From: VRUE01 sp036266075
GTDB taxonomy: Bacteria > Actinomycetota > Thermoleophilia > Solirubrobacterales > 70-9
DNA: 64,000 bases
Direction of reading: 5' to 3'
Assembly (NCBI GenBank): GCA_036266075.1
Contig: DATANV010000016.1
Location: forward strand, 1-64,000
Of the stretch, positions 34,042 through 42,977 are shown in pieces; the stretch's first letter is position 1, and each line of letters opens with the position of its first letter. The notes beneath the pieces are model-generated. The model did not search any database. It saw only the letters and a program-made list of their open reading frames with translations, and had not been told where the DNA came from. Position numbers and translations under genes: made by a program.

Positions 34042-36509
34042 GGGTGCCCTATTCCTGGCTGCGCGAGTACTGCGACGCGGGGGTCGGTGTCGCCGAGCTG
34101 GCCGAGCGGTTGGCGATGACCGGCACCGAGGTCGAGCGGGTCGTCGCCGTCGGGCCGCCCTCTGCCGAGGGCTTCGTCGTCGGCCTGATCGTCAGCTGCG
34201 AGAAGCACCCCGACGCCGACCGGCTCAGCGTCTGCGCTGTCGACGTCGGCTCGGGCGAGGAGCGGACGATCGTCTGCGGCGCGCCGAACGTCGCCGCCGG
34301 GCAGACCGTGCCGGTGGCGCTCCCCGGCGCGACGTTGCCGGGCGGCGCCAAGCTCGGCGAGGCGAAGCTGCGCGGTGTCAAGTCCTCGGGGATGATCCTC
34401 TCCGCCACCGAGCTGGAGATCGCCGAGGAGTCGGCGGGGATCCTAGTGCTCGACGGCGAGGTTGCCCCTGGAGCGTCGCTCGCCGACGTCCTGCCGCTGG
34501 CCGAGCCGGTGCTCGAGCTGGAGGTGACGCCGAACCGGGTCGACTGCTTCGGCATCTACGGCGTGGCCCGCGAGGTGCACGCGATCAGCGCTGCGCCGCT
34601 CGCGCCCGAGCCGTGGGCGGAGGACGCGGCGGCAGAAGGCGAGGGCGAGGTCGACGACTTCGCCGCGGTCGCGGTCGAGGTTCCGGAGCTGTGCCCGCGC
34701 TTCACCGCCCGCGTCTTCACCGACGTGCGGATCGGTCCCTCGCCGGCCTGGCTGCAGGCCCGGCTGACGGCCGCCGGCCAGCGGCCGATCAACAACGTCG
34801 TCGACATCACCAATTACGTGATGCTGCTGACGGCGCAGCCGCTGCACGCCTTCGACCTCGACAGGGTGCCGGACGGCGCGCTGACCGTCCGAACCGCCGC
34901 GGAGGGAGAGAAGATGACGACGCTCGACGGGGTCGAGCGCACACTGGACGCCGAGACGGTTCTGGTCTGCGACCGCAACGGGCCGAGCGGCATCGCCGGG
35001 ATCATGGGCGGCCAGGTCTCGGAGGTCGCGGAGGGGACGACCCGGGTGCTGCTCGAGGTGGCGAACTGGAACGGGTCCAACATCCTGCGCACCTCGCGCC
35101 TGCTGGGGCTGCGCTCGGAGGCGTCCTCGCGCTTCGAGAAGCAGCTCCACCCGGCGCTCTGCATGCGGGCGCAGCGGATCGCCTCACGGCTGATGGTCGA
35201 GCTCTGCGGCGCCAAGCTGGTGCCGGGGACGATCGACGCTGCCGCCGCCGAGCTGCCCGAAGCGCAGTCGGTGCGGTTGCGCGCCGGCCGGGTCGGGGGC
35301 CTGCTCGGGATGGAGATCGAGCGCGACGATCAGGTCGCCTACCTGGAGCGGCTCGGCTTCGGCGTCGAGGCCGACGGCGAGGACCTCTTGGCCACGGTGC
35401 CGCCCGACCGGCACCACGACGTGACCCGCGAGGTCGACCTGATCGAGGAAGTCGCGCGCGTACACGGCATCGACGGGCACCTGCCGTCGACCCTTCCCGC
35501 CGGCGCCGGCCAGGCCGGCGGGTTGGGCCGCGCGCAGCGGTTGCGGCGTCGTAGCGAGGACGCCCTGCGTGACCTCGGCTTCGATGAGATCGTCGGCTGG
35601 AGCTTCACCGACCCCGGCGAGGGGGCGCGCCTGCGGATCCCCGCCGACGACCCCCGCGCCACCGGCGTCGCCCTCTCCAACCCGCTCTCCGAGGACCAGT
35701 CGACGATGCGCACGACCCTGCTCGGTTCGCTGCTCGACGCAGCACAGCGCAACCTCGCCCGCGGCGCGGAGCGGATCGCCCTCTTCGAGTCCTCCCGGGT
35801 CTACCTGCAAACCCCGCCGAGGGGACGAAAGCCCGTCGATCCCCTTGCGGGGGGGTTCGCGGGGGAGCGGGAGGCGCCGTTTCACGAGCCCTGGCGGATC
35901 GGTTGCCTCGCGGTGGGGCCGCTCGCATCCAGCTCATGGCGGGGCGAGCAGCCGGTTGCCGACTTCTTTGCCCTCAAGGGCGTGCTCGAGGGGCTCGCGG
36001 CGCGACTCGGCTGCGACCTCTCCTTCGAGCCGGTGAGCGAGCCGTTCCTGCATCCAGGGCGCAGCGCCCGGGTCGGTGTCGGCGGCGAGGGCGTCGGTTG
36101 GATCGGCGAGGTTCATCCGCTCGTCTGCCGCGCCTGGGACCTGCCGGAGGGGGCCGGCTTCGAAGTCGACCTGGCACCGCTGGTCGCAGTCGCCGACGCC
36201 GGCGAGGAGGTCTTCGAGGACCTGACCTCGTTCCCGGCCGTGCGGCAGGACATCGCCGTCGTGGTGCCCCTGGAGATCAGCGCTGCCGCCGTGCGCACCG
36301 CCGTCCTCGCCGGCGGCGGCGAGCTGCTGCGCTCGGCCGAGGTCTTCGATCTCTTCGCGGGCGAGCAGCTCGGCGAGGGCCGTAAGAGCCTCGCTCTGCG
36401 CCTCGAGTTCGGCGCCGCCGACCGCACGCTGACCGACGAGGAGGTGGCGGCGCGGCGGCAGGAGATCGCCGCCAGGCTGGAGGAGATCGGCGGTGGTCTG
36501 CGTGAATGA
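34038..36509 (+). CDS. pheT: Phenylalanyl-tRNA synthetase beta chain
   Basis: 823 aa; ATG 34038 overlaps the pheS stop. It has an N-terminal tRNA-binding (EMAP-like) domain (VGLIVSCEKHPDADRLSVC), B3/B4 editing domain (RPINNVVDITNYVMLLTAQP), B5 domains, a class II-like core and the FDX-ACB anticodon domain at the end (FPAVRQDIAVVV). Around residues 591-607 a short Gly/Pro-rich stretch (PPRGRKPVDPLAGGFAG) is encoded by a DNA palindrome at 35810-35857, apparently an in-frame insertion in a loop. Confidence 0.96.
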   Translation: MRVPYSWLREYCDAGVGVAELAERLAMTGTEVERVVAVGPPSAEGFVVGLIVSCEKHPDADRLSVCAVDVGSGEERTIVCGAPNVAAGQTVPVALPGATLPGGAKLGEAKLRGVKSSGMILSATELEIAEESAGILVLDGEVAPGASLADVLPLAEPVLELEVTPNRVDCFGIYGVAREVHAISAAPLAPEPWAEDAAAEGEGEVDDFAAVAVEVPELCPRFTARVFTDVRIGPSPAWLQARLTAAGQRPINNVVDITNYVMLLTAQPLHAFDLDRVPDGALTVRTAAEGEKMTTLDGVERTLDAETVLVCDRNGPSGIAGIMGGQVSEVAEGTTRVLLEVANWNGSNILRTSRLLGLRSEASSRFEKQLHPALCMRAQRIASRLMVELCGAKLVPGTIDAAAAELPEAQSVRLRAGRVGGLLGMEIERDDQVAYLERLGFGVEADGEDLLATVPPDRHHDVTREVDLIEEVARVHGIDGHLPSTLPAGAGQAGGLGRAQRLRRRSEDALRDLGFDEIVGWSFTDPGEGARLRIPADDPRATGVALSNPLSEDQSTMRTTLLGSLLDAAQRNLARGAERIALFESSRVYLQTPPRGRKPVDPLAGGFAGEREAPFHEPWRIGCLAVGPLASSSWRGEQPVADFFALKGVLEGLAARLGCDLSFEPVSEPFLHPGRSARVGVGGEGVGWIGEVHPLVCRAWDLPEGAGFEVDLAPLVAVADAGEEVFEDLTSFPAVRQDIAVVVPLEISAAAVRTAVLAGGGELLRSAEVFDLFAGEQLGEGRKSLALRLEFGAADRTLTDEEVAARRQEIAARLEEIGGGLRE
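35810..35857. repeat. Short palindrome inside pheT
   Basis: AACCCCGC-CG-AGGGG and CCCCTTGCGGGGGGGTT pair around a 16-nt loop. It codes for a loop segment that looks foreign to PheT. Confidence 0.55.
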
Positions 36510-37533
36510 GGCACGTCCACAGCCGTTGGACGGCAAGCCCGCCGCACGGGTCCTGGTCGCCGGCGCCTCGGGCTTCACCGGAGCGCTTGCCGCCCAGATC
36601 GTCTGGCGCCATCCGCGGCTCGAGCTGGTCGCCATCACCTCCCGCAGCGACGCCGGCAAGAGCCTCGAGAGCCTCTACCCGCGCTACCGGGTGCCGCTCG
36701 AGCTGACCGAGCTGGACCTCGACGCGGTCGAGGACGTCGACGCGGCGATCGTCGCCTACCCGCACGGCGCCTCGGCGCCGACTGTCGCCGCACTGCGCGG
36801 CCTCGGCGCCGTGGTCGCCGACCTCTCGGCCGACTTCCGGCTGCGCGACATGGCGACGTACGAGCGCTGGTATGGCGAGCACGGCGCTCCGGAGCTGCTC
36901 GAGGGGGCCGTCTATGGGCTCGCCGAGATGTACCGCGAGCGGCTGCGCAAGGCCGAGCTGGTCGCGGTCCCGGGCTGTTACCCGACCGCGAGCGTCCTGG
37001 CGCTGGCACCGCTGGCCGAAGCGGGCCTGCTGAGCGACGTCGTGATCGACGCCAAGCAGGGAACCTCCGGCTACGGCCGCAGCAGCGACGACCTCGTCCA
37101 CTTCACCGCGATGGACGAGAACGCCTTCGCCTACAAGGCCGAGGGCCACCGCCACCGCCCCGAGATCGAGCAGGAGCTGGCGGCGCTCGGCAGCCCGGCG
37201 CCGGTCACCTTCGTGCCGCACCTGCTGCCACTCGACCAGGGCGAGCTGACGACCTGCTTCGCGCAGACCGCCGAGCCGCTCTCCAAGGACGCGGCGCGGG
37301 CGCTCTACGAGGAGCGCTACGCAGACGAGCCCTTCGTCCACGTCGTCGAGCGCCCGCCCGGAGTGCGCGACGTGCGCGACACGAACGAGTGCCACGTATA
37401 CGTCACGGTCGAGGAGCGCGGCCGCGTGCTCGCCTTCTCGGCGATCGACAACATCTGGAAGGGGGCCTCGAGCCAGGCCGTGCAGTGCCTCAACCTGATG
37501 CTTGGCCTCGACGAGACCGAGGGGCTGCGGTGA
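36493..37533 (+). CDS. argC: N-acetyl-gamma-glutamyl-phosphate reductase
   Basis: 346 aa. GTG 36493 is preferred because AGGAG lies 7 nt upstream; it overlaps pheT by 17 nt. It reduces N-acetylglutamyl-phosphate to the semialdehyde with NADPH. The NADP-binding VAGASGFTGALAAQIVWRHP, catalytic Cys in VAVPGCYPTASVLAL, KQGTSGYGR and HRHRPEIEQEL are present. It heads the arginine gene run argC-argJ-argB-argD. Confidence 0.95.
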   Translation: MVCVNEARPQPLDGKPAARVLVAGASGFTGALAAQIVWRHPRLELVAITSRSDAGKSLESLYPRYRVPLELTELDLDAVEDVDAAIVAYPHGASAPTVAALRGLGAVVADLSADFRLRDMATYERWYGEHGAPELLEGAVYGLAEMYRERLRKAELVAVPGCYPTASVLALAPLAEAGLLSDVVIDAKQGTSGYGRSSDDLVHFTAMDENAFAYKAEGHRHRPEIEQELAALGSPAPVTFVPHLLPLDQGELTTCFAQTAEPLSKDAARALYEERYADEPFVHVVERPPGVRDVRDTNECHVYVTVEERGRVLAFSAIDNIWKGASSQAVQCLNLMLGLDETEGLR

Positions 37534-38699
37534 GCGTCGAGCCGACGACCGGCTTCTTCAGGTCCCGCTGGGTCGAGGCGCCGGCGGGCGTCGAGGAGCT
37601 CGATCCCGAGGGCCTCACCCCAGGGTTCCGCGCCGGCGGCGCGCACTGCGGCCTCAAAGGAGGCGGCAAGACCGACGTCGGCCTGCTCGTCTGCGACGCG
37701 CCCGAGGTCAGCGCGGCGCTGCTGCTGACCCGCAACGCGTCCGCCGCCGCGCCAATCCGCATCTGCCGCGACCGGGTCGAGCAGGGTGCGGTTCGCGCCG
37801 CCGTCGTCAATGCCGGCAACGCCAACGCCGAGACCGGCGAGCAGGGCCTCTCCGACGCCTGGGCGATGTGCGAGCGAGCGGGTCGGGAGCTGGGGCTGGC
37901 GCCGGAGTTGGTCGCCGTGGCAGAGACCGGCGTGATCGGGGTTCCGCTGCCGATCGAAGCGGTGCTCGCCGGCATCGGCGAGGCTGCTGCCTCGCTGTCG
38001 GAGGCTGGCGGCGGCACCTTCGCGGAGGCGATCATGACCACCGACCGCTGGGCGAAGAGCTGCGCGCTGAAGACTGGGGGCGTCACGCTCTCCGCCCAGG
38101 CGAAGGGCGCCGGAATGATGATGCCCGACTTCGCCACCATGCTCTGCTTCGTGCAGACCGACGCCGTCGTTCGGGATCCCGAGGCGACCCTGCGTTCGGC
38201 CGCGGCGGCCTCTTTCGAGCGGATTACCGTCGACGGGCAGACGAGCACCAACGACACGGTGTTACTGCAGGCCACCGGCGAGGCTGGGGTCCCGTTGCCC
38301 GACGGCCTGCTGGAGGCCGTCCTGCTGCAGCTCGCGATCGAGATCGTCGCCGATGGCGAGGGGGCGAGCCGCGTCTGCCGCGTCGACGTTCGGGAGGCGG
38401 CTTCAGGCGCCGAGGCGGAGCGCGTCGCCCGGGCTATCGCCAACTCGCCGTTGGTCAAGACGGCGCTCTTCGGTCATGACCCAAACTGGGGCAGGATCGC
38501 CCAGGCGGCGGGGATGGCGCTCGCCGGCGAGGACCTGGACGAGATTGGCGCCGACTCGATCGACGCCGCCGAGTTGGGGGAAGAGGTGGCCGAGGCCGAG
38601 CTCGGTATCCGCCTGGGACGCGGCGACCACGAGGCCCATGTCTACTTCTGCGATCTCGGCTACGAGTACGTTCGCATCAACGCCGAGTACACCACCTGA
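37530..38699 (+). CDS. argJ: Bifunctional ornithine acetyltransferase / N-acetylglutamate synthase
   Basis: 389 aa from GTG 37530 (GTGA overlap). It recycles the acetyl group from acetylornithine to glutamate. The autocleavage and nucleophile region GAGMMMPDFATMLCF is intact (Thr before ML), as are TVDGQTSTNDT, GHDPNWGRI and the C-terminal FCDLGYEYVRINAEYTT. Using ArgJ implies the cyclic arginine pathway. Confidence 0.95.
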   Translation: MSVEPTTGFFRSRWVEAPAGVEELDPEGLTPGFRAGGAHCGLKGGGKTDVGLLVCDAPEVSAALLLTRNASAAAPIRICRDRVEQGAVRAAVVNAGNANAETGEQGLSDAWAMCERAGRELGLAPELVAVAETGVIGVPLPIEAVLAGIGEAAASLSEAGGGTFAEAIMTTDRWAKSCALKTGGVTLSAQAKGAGMMMPDFATMLCFVQTDAVVRDPEATLRSAAAASFERITVDGQTSTNDTVLLQATGEAGVPLPDGLLEAVLLQLAIEIVADGEGASRVCRVDVREAASGAEAERVARAIANSPLVKTALFGHDPNWGRIAQAAGMALAGEDLDEIGADSIDAAELGEEVAEAELGIRLGRGDHEAHVYFCDLGYEYVRINAEYTT

Positions 38700-38708
38700 G
38701 GAAATGAG

Positions 38709-39548
38709 ATGGCAGCCAACGTCGACACCCTGCTCGAGGCGCTCCCCTACATAAAGGAGTTCCACGGCCGCACGGTCGTGATCAAGTACGGCGGCGCGGC
38801 GATGCGCGAGCCGGCCCTGCGCGAGGACTTCGCCACCGACGTGGTGCTGCTCAAGTACGTCGGGCTCAACCCGGTGATAGTCCACGGCGGCGGCCCGGAG
38901 ATCACCCGCTACATGGAGCGGCTCGGGCTCGAGGTGCGCTTCCACGAGGGGCTGCGGGTCTCCGACGAGGAGACGGTCGAGGTCGCGCGGATGGTCCTGC
39001 TCGGCAAGCTCAACTCGGAAATTGTCCAGCGCCTCAACGCCCACGGACAGCCGGCGGTCGGGCTCTCCGGGCAGGACGGCTCGCTGTTCGAGGTGGCGCC
39101 GGTGGCCAATGCCGAGCACGTCGGCTTCGTCGGCACGATCGAGCACGTCGACGTCGACGTGCTCAACCACATCGCTGAGGACTACATCCCGGTGATCGCC
39201 TCCTCGGCTTCCGACGCCGACGGCAACCCCTACAACGTCAACGCCGACGAGGCGGCAGGCAAGGTGGCGGCCGCCCTGAAGGCGCAAAAGGCGATCTTCC
39301 TCACCGACGTCGACGGCTGGCTCGCCGACCCGGGCGAACCCGGATCGCTGATCTCGCATGCCACGGTGCTCGAGGTCGAACGCAAGCTGGGGGCGATCAC
39401 GGGGGGGATGCGCCCCAAGCTGCAGGCCTGCCTCGACGCGGTCCAGGGCGGTGCCCACTCCGCCCACATCATCGATGGCCGCAAGCCGCACAGCCTGCTG
39501 CTCGAGCTGTTCACCGACGCCGGCATCGGAACGATGGTCACCCCGTGA
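38709..39548 (+). CDS. argB: Acetylglutamate kinase
   Basis: 279 aa; ATG 38709 is preceded by GAGGAAATGAG. An amino acid kinase fold with VVIKYGGAAM, VIVHGGGPEITRYMERLGL, GLSGQDGSL and ITGGMRPKLQACLDAV. The N-terminus is short but has the EALPYIKEFHGRTVVIKYGG form of arginine-sensitive enzymes. Operon position is between argJ and argD. Confidence 0.96.
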   Translation: MAANVDTLLEALPYIKEFHGRTVVIKYGGAAMREPALREDFATDVVLLKYVGLNPVIVHGGGPEITRYMERLGLEVRFHEGLRVSDEETVEVARMVLLGKLNSEIVQRLNAHGQPAVGLSGQDGSLFEVAPVANAEHVGFVGTIEHVDVDVLNHIAEDYIPVIASSASDADGNPYNVNADEAAGKVAAALKAQKAIFLTDVDGWLADPGEPGSLISHATVLEVERKLGAITGGMRPKLQACLDAVQGGAHSAHIIDGRKPHSLLLELFTDAGIGTMVTP

Positions 39549-40747
39549 GCACCCCGATGGAGCTGACCGACCTGCAGGCGCTCGAGCGGCGCTACCTGAT
39601 GCAGACCTACAGGCGCGCGCCGGTCGAGTTCGTGCGCGGCGAGGGGGCGCAGCTCTGGGATTCGGAGGGCCGCGAGTACCTCGACTTCCTGGCCGGCATC
39701 TCGGTCTGCTCGGTCGGCCACTGCAATCCCGCGGTCCTCGCCGCCGTGCGCGAGCAGGCGGGGAGGCTGATACACGTTTCCAACCTCTATTACACGCAGC
39801 CGATGGTGCGGCTCGCCGAGCGCCTCTCGGAGTCCAGCCTCGGCGGCCGGGTCTTCTTCTCCAACTCGGGAACCGAGGCGACGGAGTGCGCGATCAAGCT
39901 CGCGCGCAAGCACGCTCACGCGCGCGGAGTCCGCAGCCCGGAGATCGTCAGCTTCGAGCGCGACTTCCACGGCCGCACCTACGGGGCGCTAGCGGCGACG
40001 CCGAAACTGGCCGAGAACGAGGCGCTGGGGCCGATGCTGCCCGGTTTTCGTGCGGTGCCGCTGAACGACGCGGCGGCGCTGCGCGAAGCGGTCGGCGAGA
40101 ACACGGCGGCGGTGATGATCGAGCCGATCCAGGGCGAGGCGGGCATCTATCCGGTCAGCGACGAGGCGCTCGTCGCGGCGCGCCTGGCCTGCGACGAGGT
40201 CGGCGCGCTGCTGATCTTCGACGAGATCCAGACCGGCGTCGGCCGAACCGGCTCCCTGTGGGCCTACGAGCAGACGAGCGTCCGCCCGGACGTCCTGACC
40301 AGCGCCAAGGCGCTCGGCGGCGGCCTGCCGATTGGCGCCTGCGTGACCACCCCCGGGGCTGGCGAGGTGCTCGAGCCGGGCGACCACGGGTCGACCTTCG
40401 CCGGCGGTGCGGTGGCCTCGGCCGCGGCGCTGGCAGTGCTCGAGATCGTCGATGACGCCGACCTGCTGCGGCGGGTGCGTGAGCTGGGCGCGACCCTGCG
40501 GGAGGCGCTGCTCGCGCTCGACGGCGTGGAGGAGGTGCGCGGACGGGGCCTGATGATCGGCGCCGGCCTGGTTGCCGGCATCGACGCCGCGGCGGTCGGC
40601 GCCGACCTGTTGCAGCGTGGCCTGATCGTCAACGCGCCCGAGCCCGGCACGCTGCGGCTGCTGCCGCCGCTGACGGTCGATTCGGCCCAGGTCGAGCGCG
40701 CGGTTGCGCTGATTGCCGAATCGCTTCTAACCTACGCAGCTCGATGA
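39545..40747 (+). CDS. argD: Acetylornithine aminotransferase
   Basis: 400 aa from GTG 39545 (GTGA overlap with argB). A class III PLP aminotransferase: NSGTEATECAIKLARKHA, FHGRTYGALAATPK, IEPIQGEAG, LLIFDEIQTGVGRTGSL and the PLP lysine in LTSAKALGGGLPIGA. It converts acetylglutamate semialdehyde to acetylornithine. The stop overlaps the next, unknown gene. Confidence 0.95.
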   Translation: MSTPMELTDLQALERRYLMQTYRRAPVEFVRGEGAQLWDSEGREYLDFLAGISVCSVGHCNPAVLAAVREQAGRLIHVSNLYYTQPMVRLAERLSESSLGGRVFFSNSGTEATECAIKLARKHAHARGVRSPEIVSFERDFHGRTYGALAATPKLAENEALGPMLPGFRAVPLNDAAALREAVGENTAAVMIEPIQGEAGIYPVSDEALVAARLACDEVGALLIFDEIQTGVGRTGSLWAYEQTSVRPDVLTSAKALGGGLPIGACVTTPGAGEVLEPGDHGSTFAGGAVASAAALAVLEIVDDADLLRRVRELGATLREALLALDGVEEVRGRGLMIGAGLVAGIDAAAVGADLLQRGLIVNAPEPGTLRLLPPLTVDSAQVERAVALIAESLLTYAAR

Positions 40748-41196
40748 GTGCGAGGAAGCACCCGCCCGAGCGGCGTCCGCCGACCTCGGCCGCCGACGCT
40801 GCGGCGCGTCTGGCTGAGATCGTCGAGGCCGCCGAGCAGGCAGCCGCCAAGGTGATAGACGACGCCGAGCAGCAGGCGCAGGAGTTACTCGACGACGCAC
40901 GCGAGCGCGCCGACCGAATGGTCGCGGAGCGCCTGCGCGCGCTGGCCGACGAGCTGGATACGCCGTCAGGCGAGCGTCCGCCGCGCCATCTGGAGCCCGT
41001 CGAGACGCCGTCCGCCGAGGTCGAAGAGATGCGCCCGCAGCGCCGCGCCGGTTCGGCTGGGGCGCGCCTGCTGGCGACCCAGATGGCGGTCTCCGGGGCG
41101 GAGCGCCATGAGATCGAAGCGAGGCTGCGCAGTGGCTTCGACATCGACGACACCAGCGAGATCCTCGATGCGATCCTCGGCCCGGAGACGGGTTAG
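40744..41196 (+). CDS. Coiled-coil protein of unknown function
   Basis: 150 aa, ATGA overlap with argD. Residues about 15-75 form an Ala/Glu-rich coiled coil (ARLAEIVEAAEQAAAKVIDD, AEQQAQELLDDARERAD), like ATP-synthase b or DivIVA-type helices but without their membrane or targeting parts. The C-terminal end SGFDIDDTSEILDAILG looks like a short folded motif. Tight coupling within the arginine run is conserved-looking, but no role in arginine synthesis is known to me. Confidence 0.65.
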   Translation: MSARKHPPERRPPTSAADAAARLAEIVEAAEQAAAKVIDDAEQQAQELLDDARERADRMVAERLRALADELDTPSGERPPRHLEPVETPSAEVEEMRPQRRAGSAGARLLATQMAVSGAERHEIEARLRSGFDIDDTSEILDAILGPETG

Positions 41197-41199
41197 GCG

Positions 41200-41547
41200 A
41201 TGCACGACGACCGCACCCGCGTGATGGGTCAGCCCGGTGAGCCGGAGCGCCCGCGCGGCAACATGCGCCTGCTGGTCGCCGGCCTGATCGCGGTGATCGC
41301 CGGGCTCGTCGTCGCGATCGTCGTGATCGCCTCCGACGACGGTGGCGACGCCTCGACCTCGACCCCCTCCTCGATCGCGACCGAATCGACGACCACGGAA
41401 TCGACCGAGACCGAGCCGAGCACCGAGACGACGACCGAATCGACCGAATCCGAAGCGACGAGCACCGAGACGACGACTTCCGAAGAACCCACCACCGCGC
41501 CGCCCGAAGAAGAAGAAAACGGCAGCGGCGGCATCCCGGCGCCCTAG
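41200..41547 (+). CDS. Single-pass membrane protein with Thr/Glu-rich exported tail
   Basis: 115 aa: a 22-residue basic N-terminus, one transmembrane helix (LLVAGLIAVIAGLVVAIVVI, about 24-43), then a 70-residue tail rich in Thr, Ser and Glu with repeated TETTTES-like units and a final Pro-rich end. The tail would lie outside the cell and could be glycosylated or span the wall. The function is unknown. It sits 3 nt before argG. Confidence 0.6.
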   Translation: MHDDRTRVMGQPGEPERPRGNMRLLVAGLIAVIAGLVVAIVVIASDDGGDASTSTPSSIATESTTTESTETEPSTETTTESTESEATSTETTTSEEPTTAPPEEEENGSGGIPAP

Positions 41548-41549
41548 GC

Positions 41550-42821
41550 ATGAGCGAGCAGGCGCCCGAGCAGGTCCGCACCGCGGGCTACGAGGCGGAC
41601 CCCGCCGAGGTCCGGCGCGTCCTGCTGCTCTACTCGGGCGGGCTGGACACCAGCGTGATGCTGAAGTGGATCCAGGACCGCTACGGGGCGGAGGTCGTAT
41701 GTTTGACCGTCAACCTCGGCCAGCCAGGCGAGGACTACGCGGTGATCGAGGACAAGGCAATGCGCCTCGGTGCGCTGGAGTGCCACGTGGTCGACGCCCG
41801 CGAGCGCTTTGCCCGCGACTTCGTCTTGCCGGCGATCAAGGCAAACGCCCTCTACGGCGGCGGCTACCCGCTGTTCACGGCGCTGGGGCGGCCGCTGATC
41901 GCCGAGCTGGCGGTCGAGTACGCCCGCAGCTCCGGCTGCGACACGATCGCCCACGGCTGCACCGGCAAGGGCAACGACCAGGTGCGGATTGAGGCCACGG
42001 TTGCGACCCTCGCCCCCGAGCTGAGGACGATAGCCCCGGTGCGCTCCTGGCAGATGGGGCGCGAGGAGGAGATCGCCTACGCGCGTGAGCACGACATTCC
42101 CGTCAAGGGCGGCACCGAGGTCACCCCCTACTCGATCGACGACAACCTCTGGGGCCGTTCTTCGGAGGGGCGCTGGATCGAGGACCTCGAGCACGCGCCC
42201 GAGGACGACGTCTTCCAGCTCGTCACCCGGCCGGAGGAGGCGCCGGACGAGGCCGAGACCGTGACGGTCGAGTTCGAGGTGGGGGTGCCGGTTGGGTTGG
42301 ACGGCGAGCGCCTGGGGCCGGTCGAGCTGCTCGAACGAGCGGCCGAGATCGGCTGTCGCCACGGCGTCGGCATCGTCGACCACATCGAGGACCGCATCGT
42401 CGGCCTCAAGGTGCGCGACATCTACGAGGCACCGGCGGCGGCGATCCTGCTGACCGCTCACCAGGAGCTGGAGAAGCTGGTCGGCACGATCCACCAGAAC
42501 CAGCTCAAGCCGGAGCTCGATCGCAAATGGGCCTATCTCGTCTACGCCGGGCTTTGGTGGGAGCCGCTGCGCTCCGACCTCGACGCCTACATGGACGCGG
42601 TCAACGCGCAGGTGACCGGCACGATCGGCCTGCGCCTCTACAAAGGCAGCGTGCGGGTCGTCACCCGCTCCTCGCCCAACGCGGTCTACGACGCCGACCT
42701 CGCCTCCTTCGCCGAGTCGGGCGGCCTCTTCTCGCAGGCCGCCTCGCCGGGCTTCATCGAGCTGTGGTCGCTGCAGTCGCGGATGGCGCACCGGATAAGG
42801 CAGCGGGGGGAGGAAGGCTGA
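41550..42821 (+). CDS. argG: Argininosuccinate synthase
   Basis: 423 aa. It joins citrulline and aspartate using ATP. The PP-loop LLLYSGGLDTSVML, HGCTGKGNDQVR, IPVKGGTEVTPYSIDDNLWG and IHQNQLKPELDRKWAYLVYA are all typical. It is separated from argCJBD by two unknown small genes; argF, argH and argR are not in the window. The stop overlaps the next start by 1 nt. Confidence 0.96.
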   Translation: MSEQAPEQVRTAGYEADPAEVRRVLLLYSGGLDTSVMLKWIQDRYGAEVVCLTVNLGQPGEDYAVIEDKAMRLGALECHVVDARERFARDFVLPAIKANALYGGGYPLFTALGRPLIAELAVEYARSSGCDTIAHGCTGKGNDQVRIEATVATLAPELRTIAPVRSWQMGREEEIAYAREHDIPVKGGTEVTPYSIDDNLWGRSSEGRWIEDLEHAPEDDVFQLVTRPEEAPDEAETVTVEFEVGVPVGLDGERLGPVELLERAAEIGCRHGVGIVDHIEDRIVGLKVRDIYEAPAAAILLTAHQELEKLVGTIHQNQLKPELDRKWAYLVYAGLWWEPLRSDLDAYMDAVNAQVTGTIGLRLYKGSVRVVTRSSPNAVYDADLASFAESGGLFSQAASPGFIELWSLQSRMAHRIRQRGEEG

Positions 42822-42973
42822 TGTACGACAGGCTCGGCAAGGCGGCCTTGCGTTTCACCATCGCCTACCTGCGCCGACGTTACCGGCGTGAGATTCGGAT
42901 CGGCGCGGCTGTGGCGGTCGGCGCCTTGGGCATCGCCGTCTACCTCGCCAACCGCAACGTCCCAGAGGGTTGA
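42821..42973 (+). CDS. Small membrane-anchored protein
   Basis: 50 aa, ATG 42821 overlapping the argG stop (TGATG). It has a strongly basic middle (YLRRRYRREIRIG) followed by one hydrophobic helix (AAVAVGALGIAVYLA) and a short end. It looks like a tail-anchored or single-pass peptide. Followed within 4 nt by the secreted coiled-coil protein, so likely co-translated. The function is unknown. Confidence 0.55.
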   Translation: MYDRLGKAALRFTIAYLRRRYRREIRIGAAVAVGALGIAVYLANRNVPEG

Positions 42974-42977
42974 GCCC

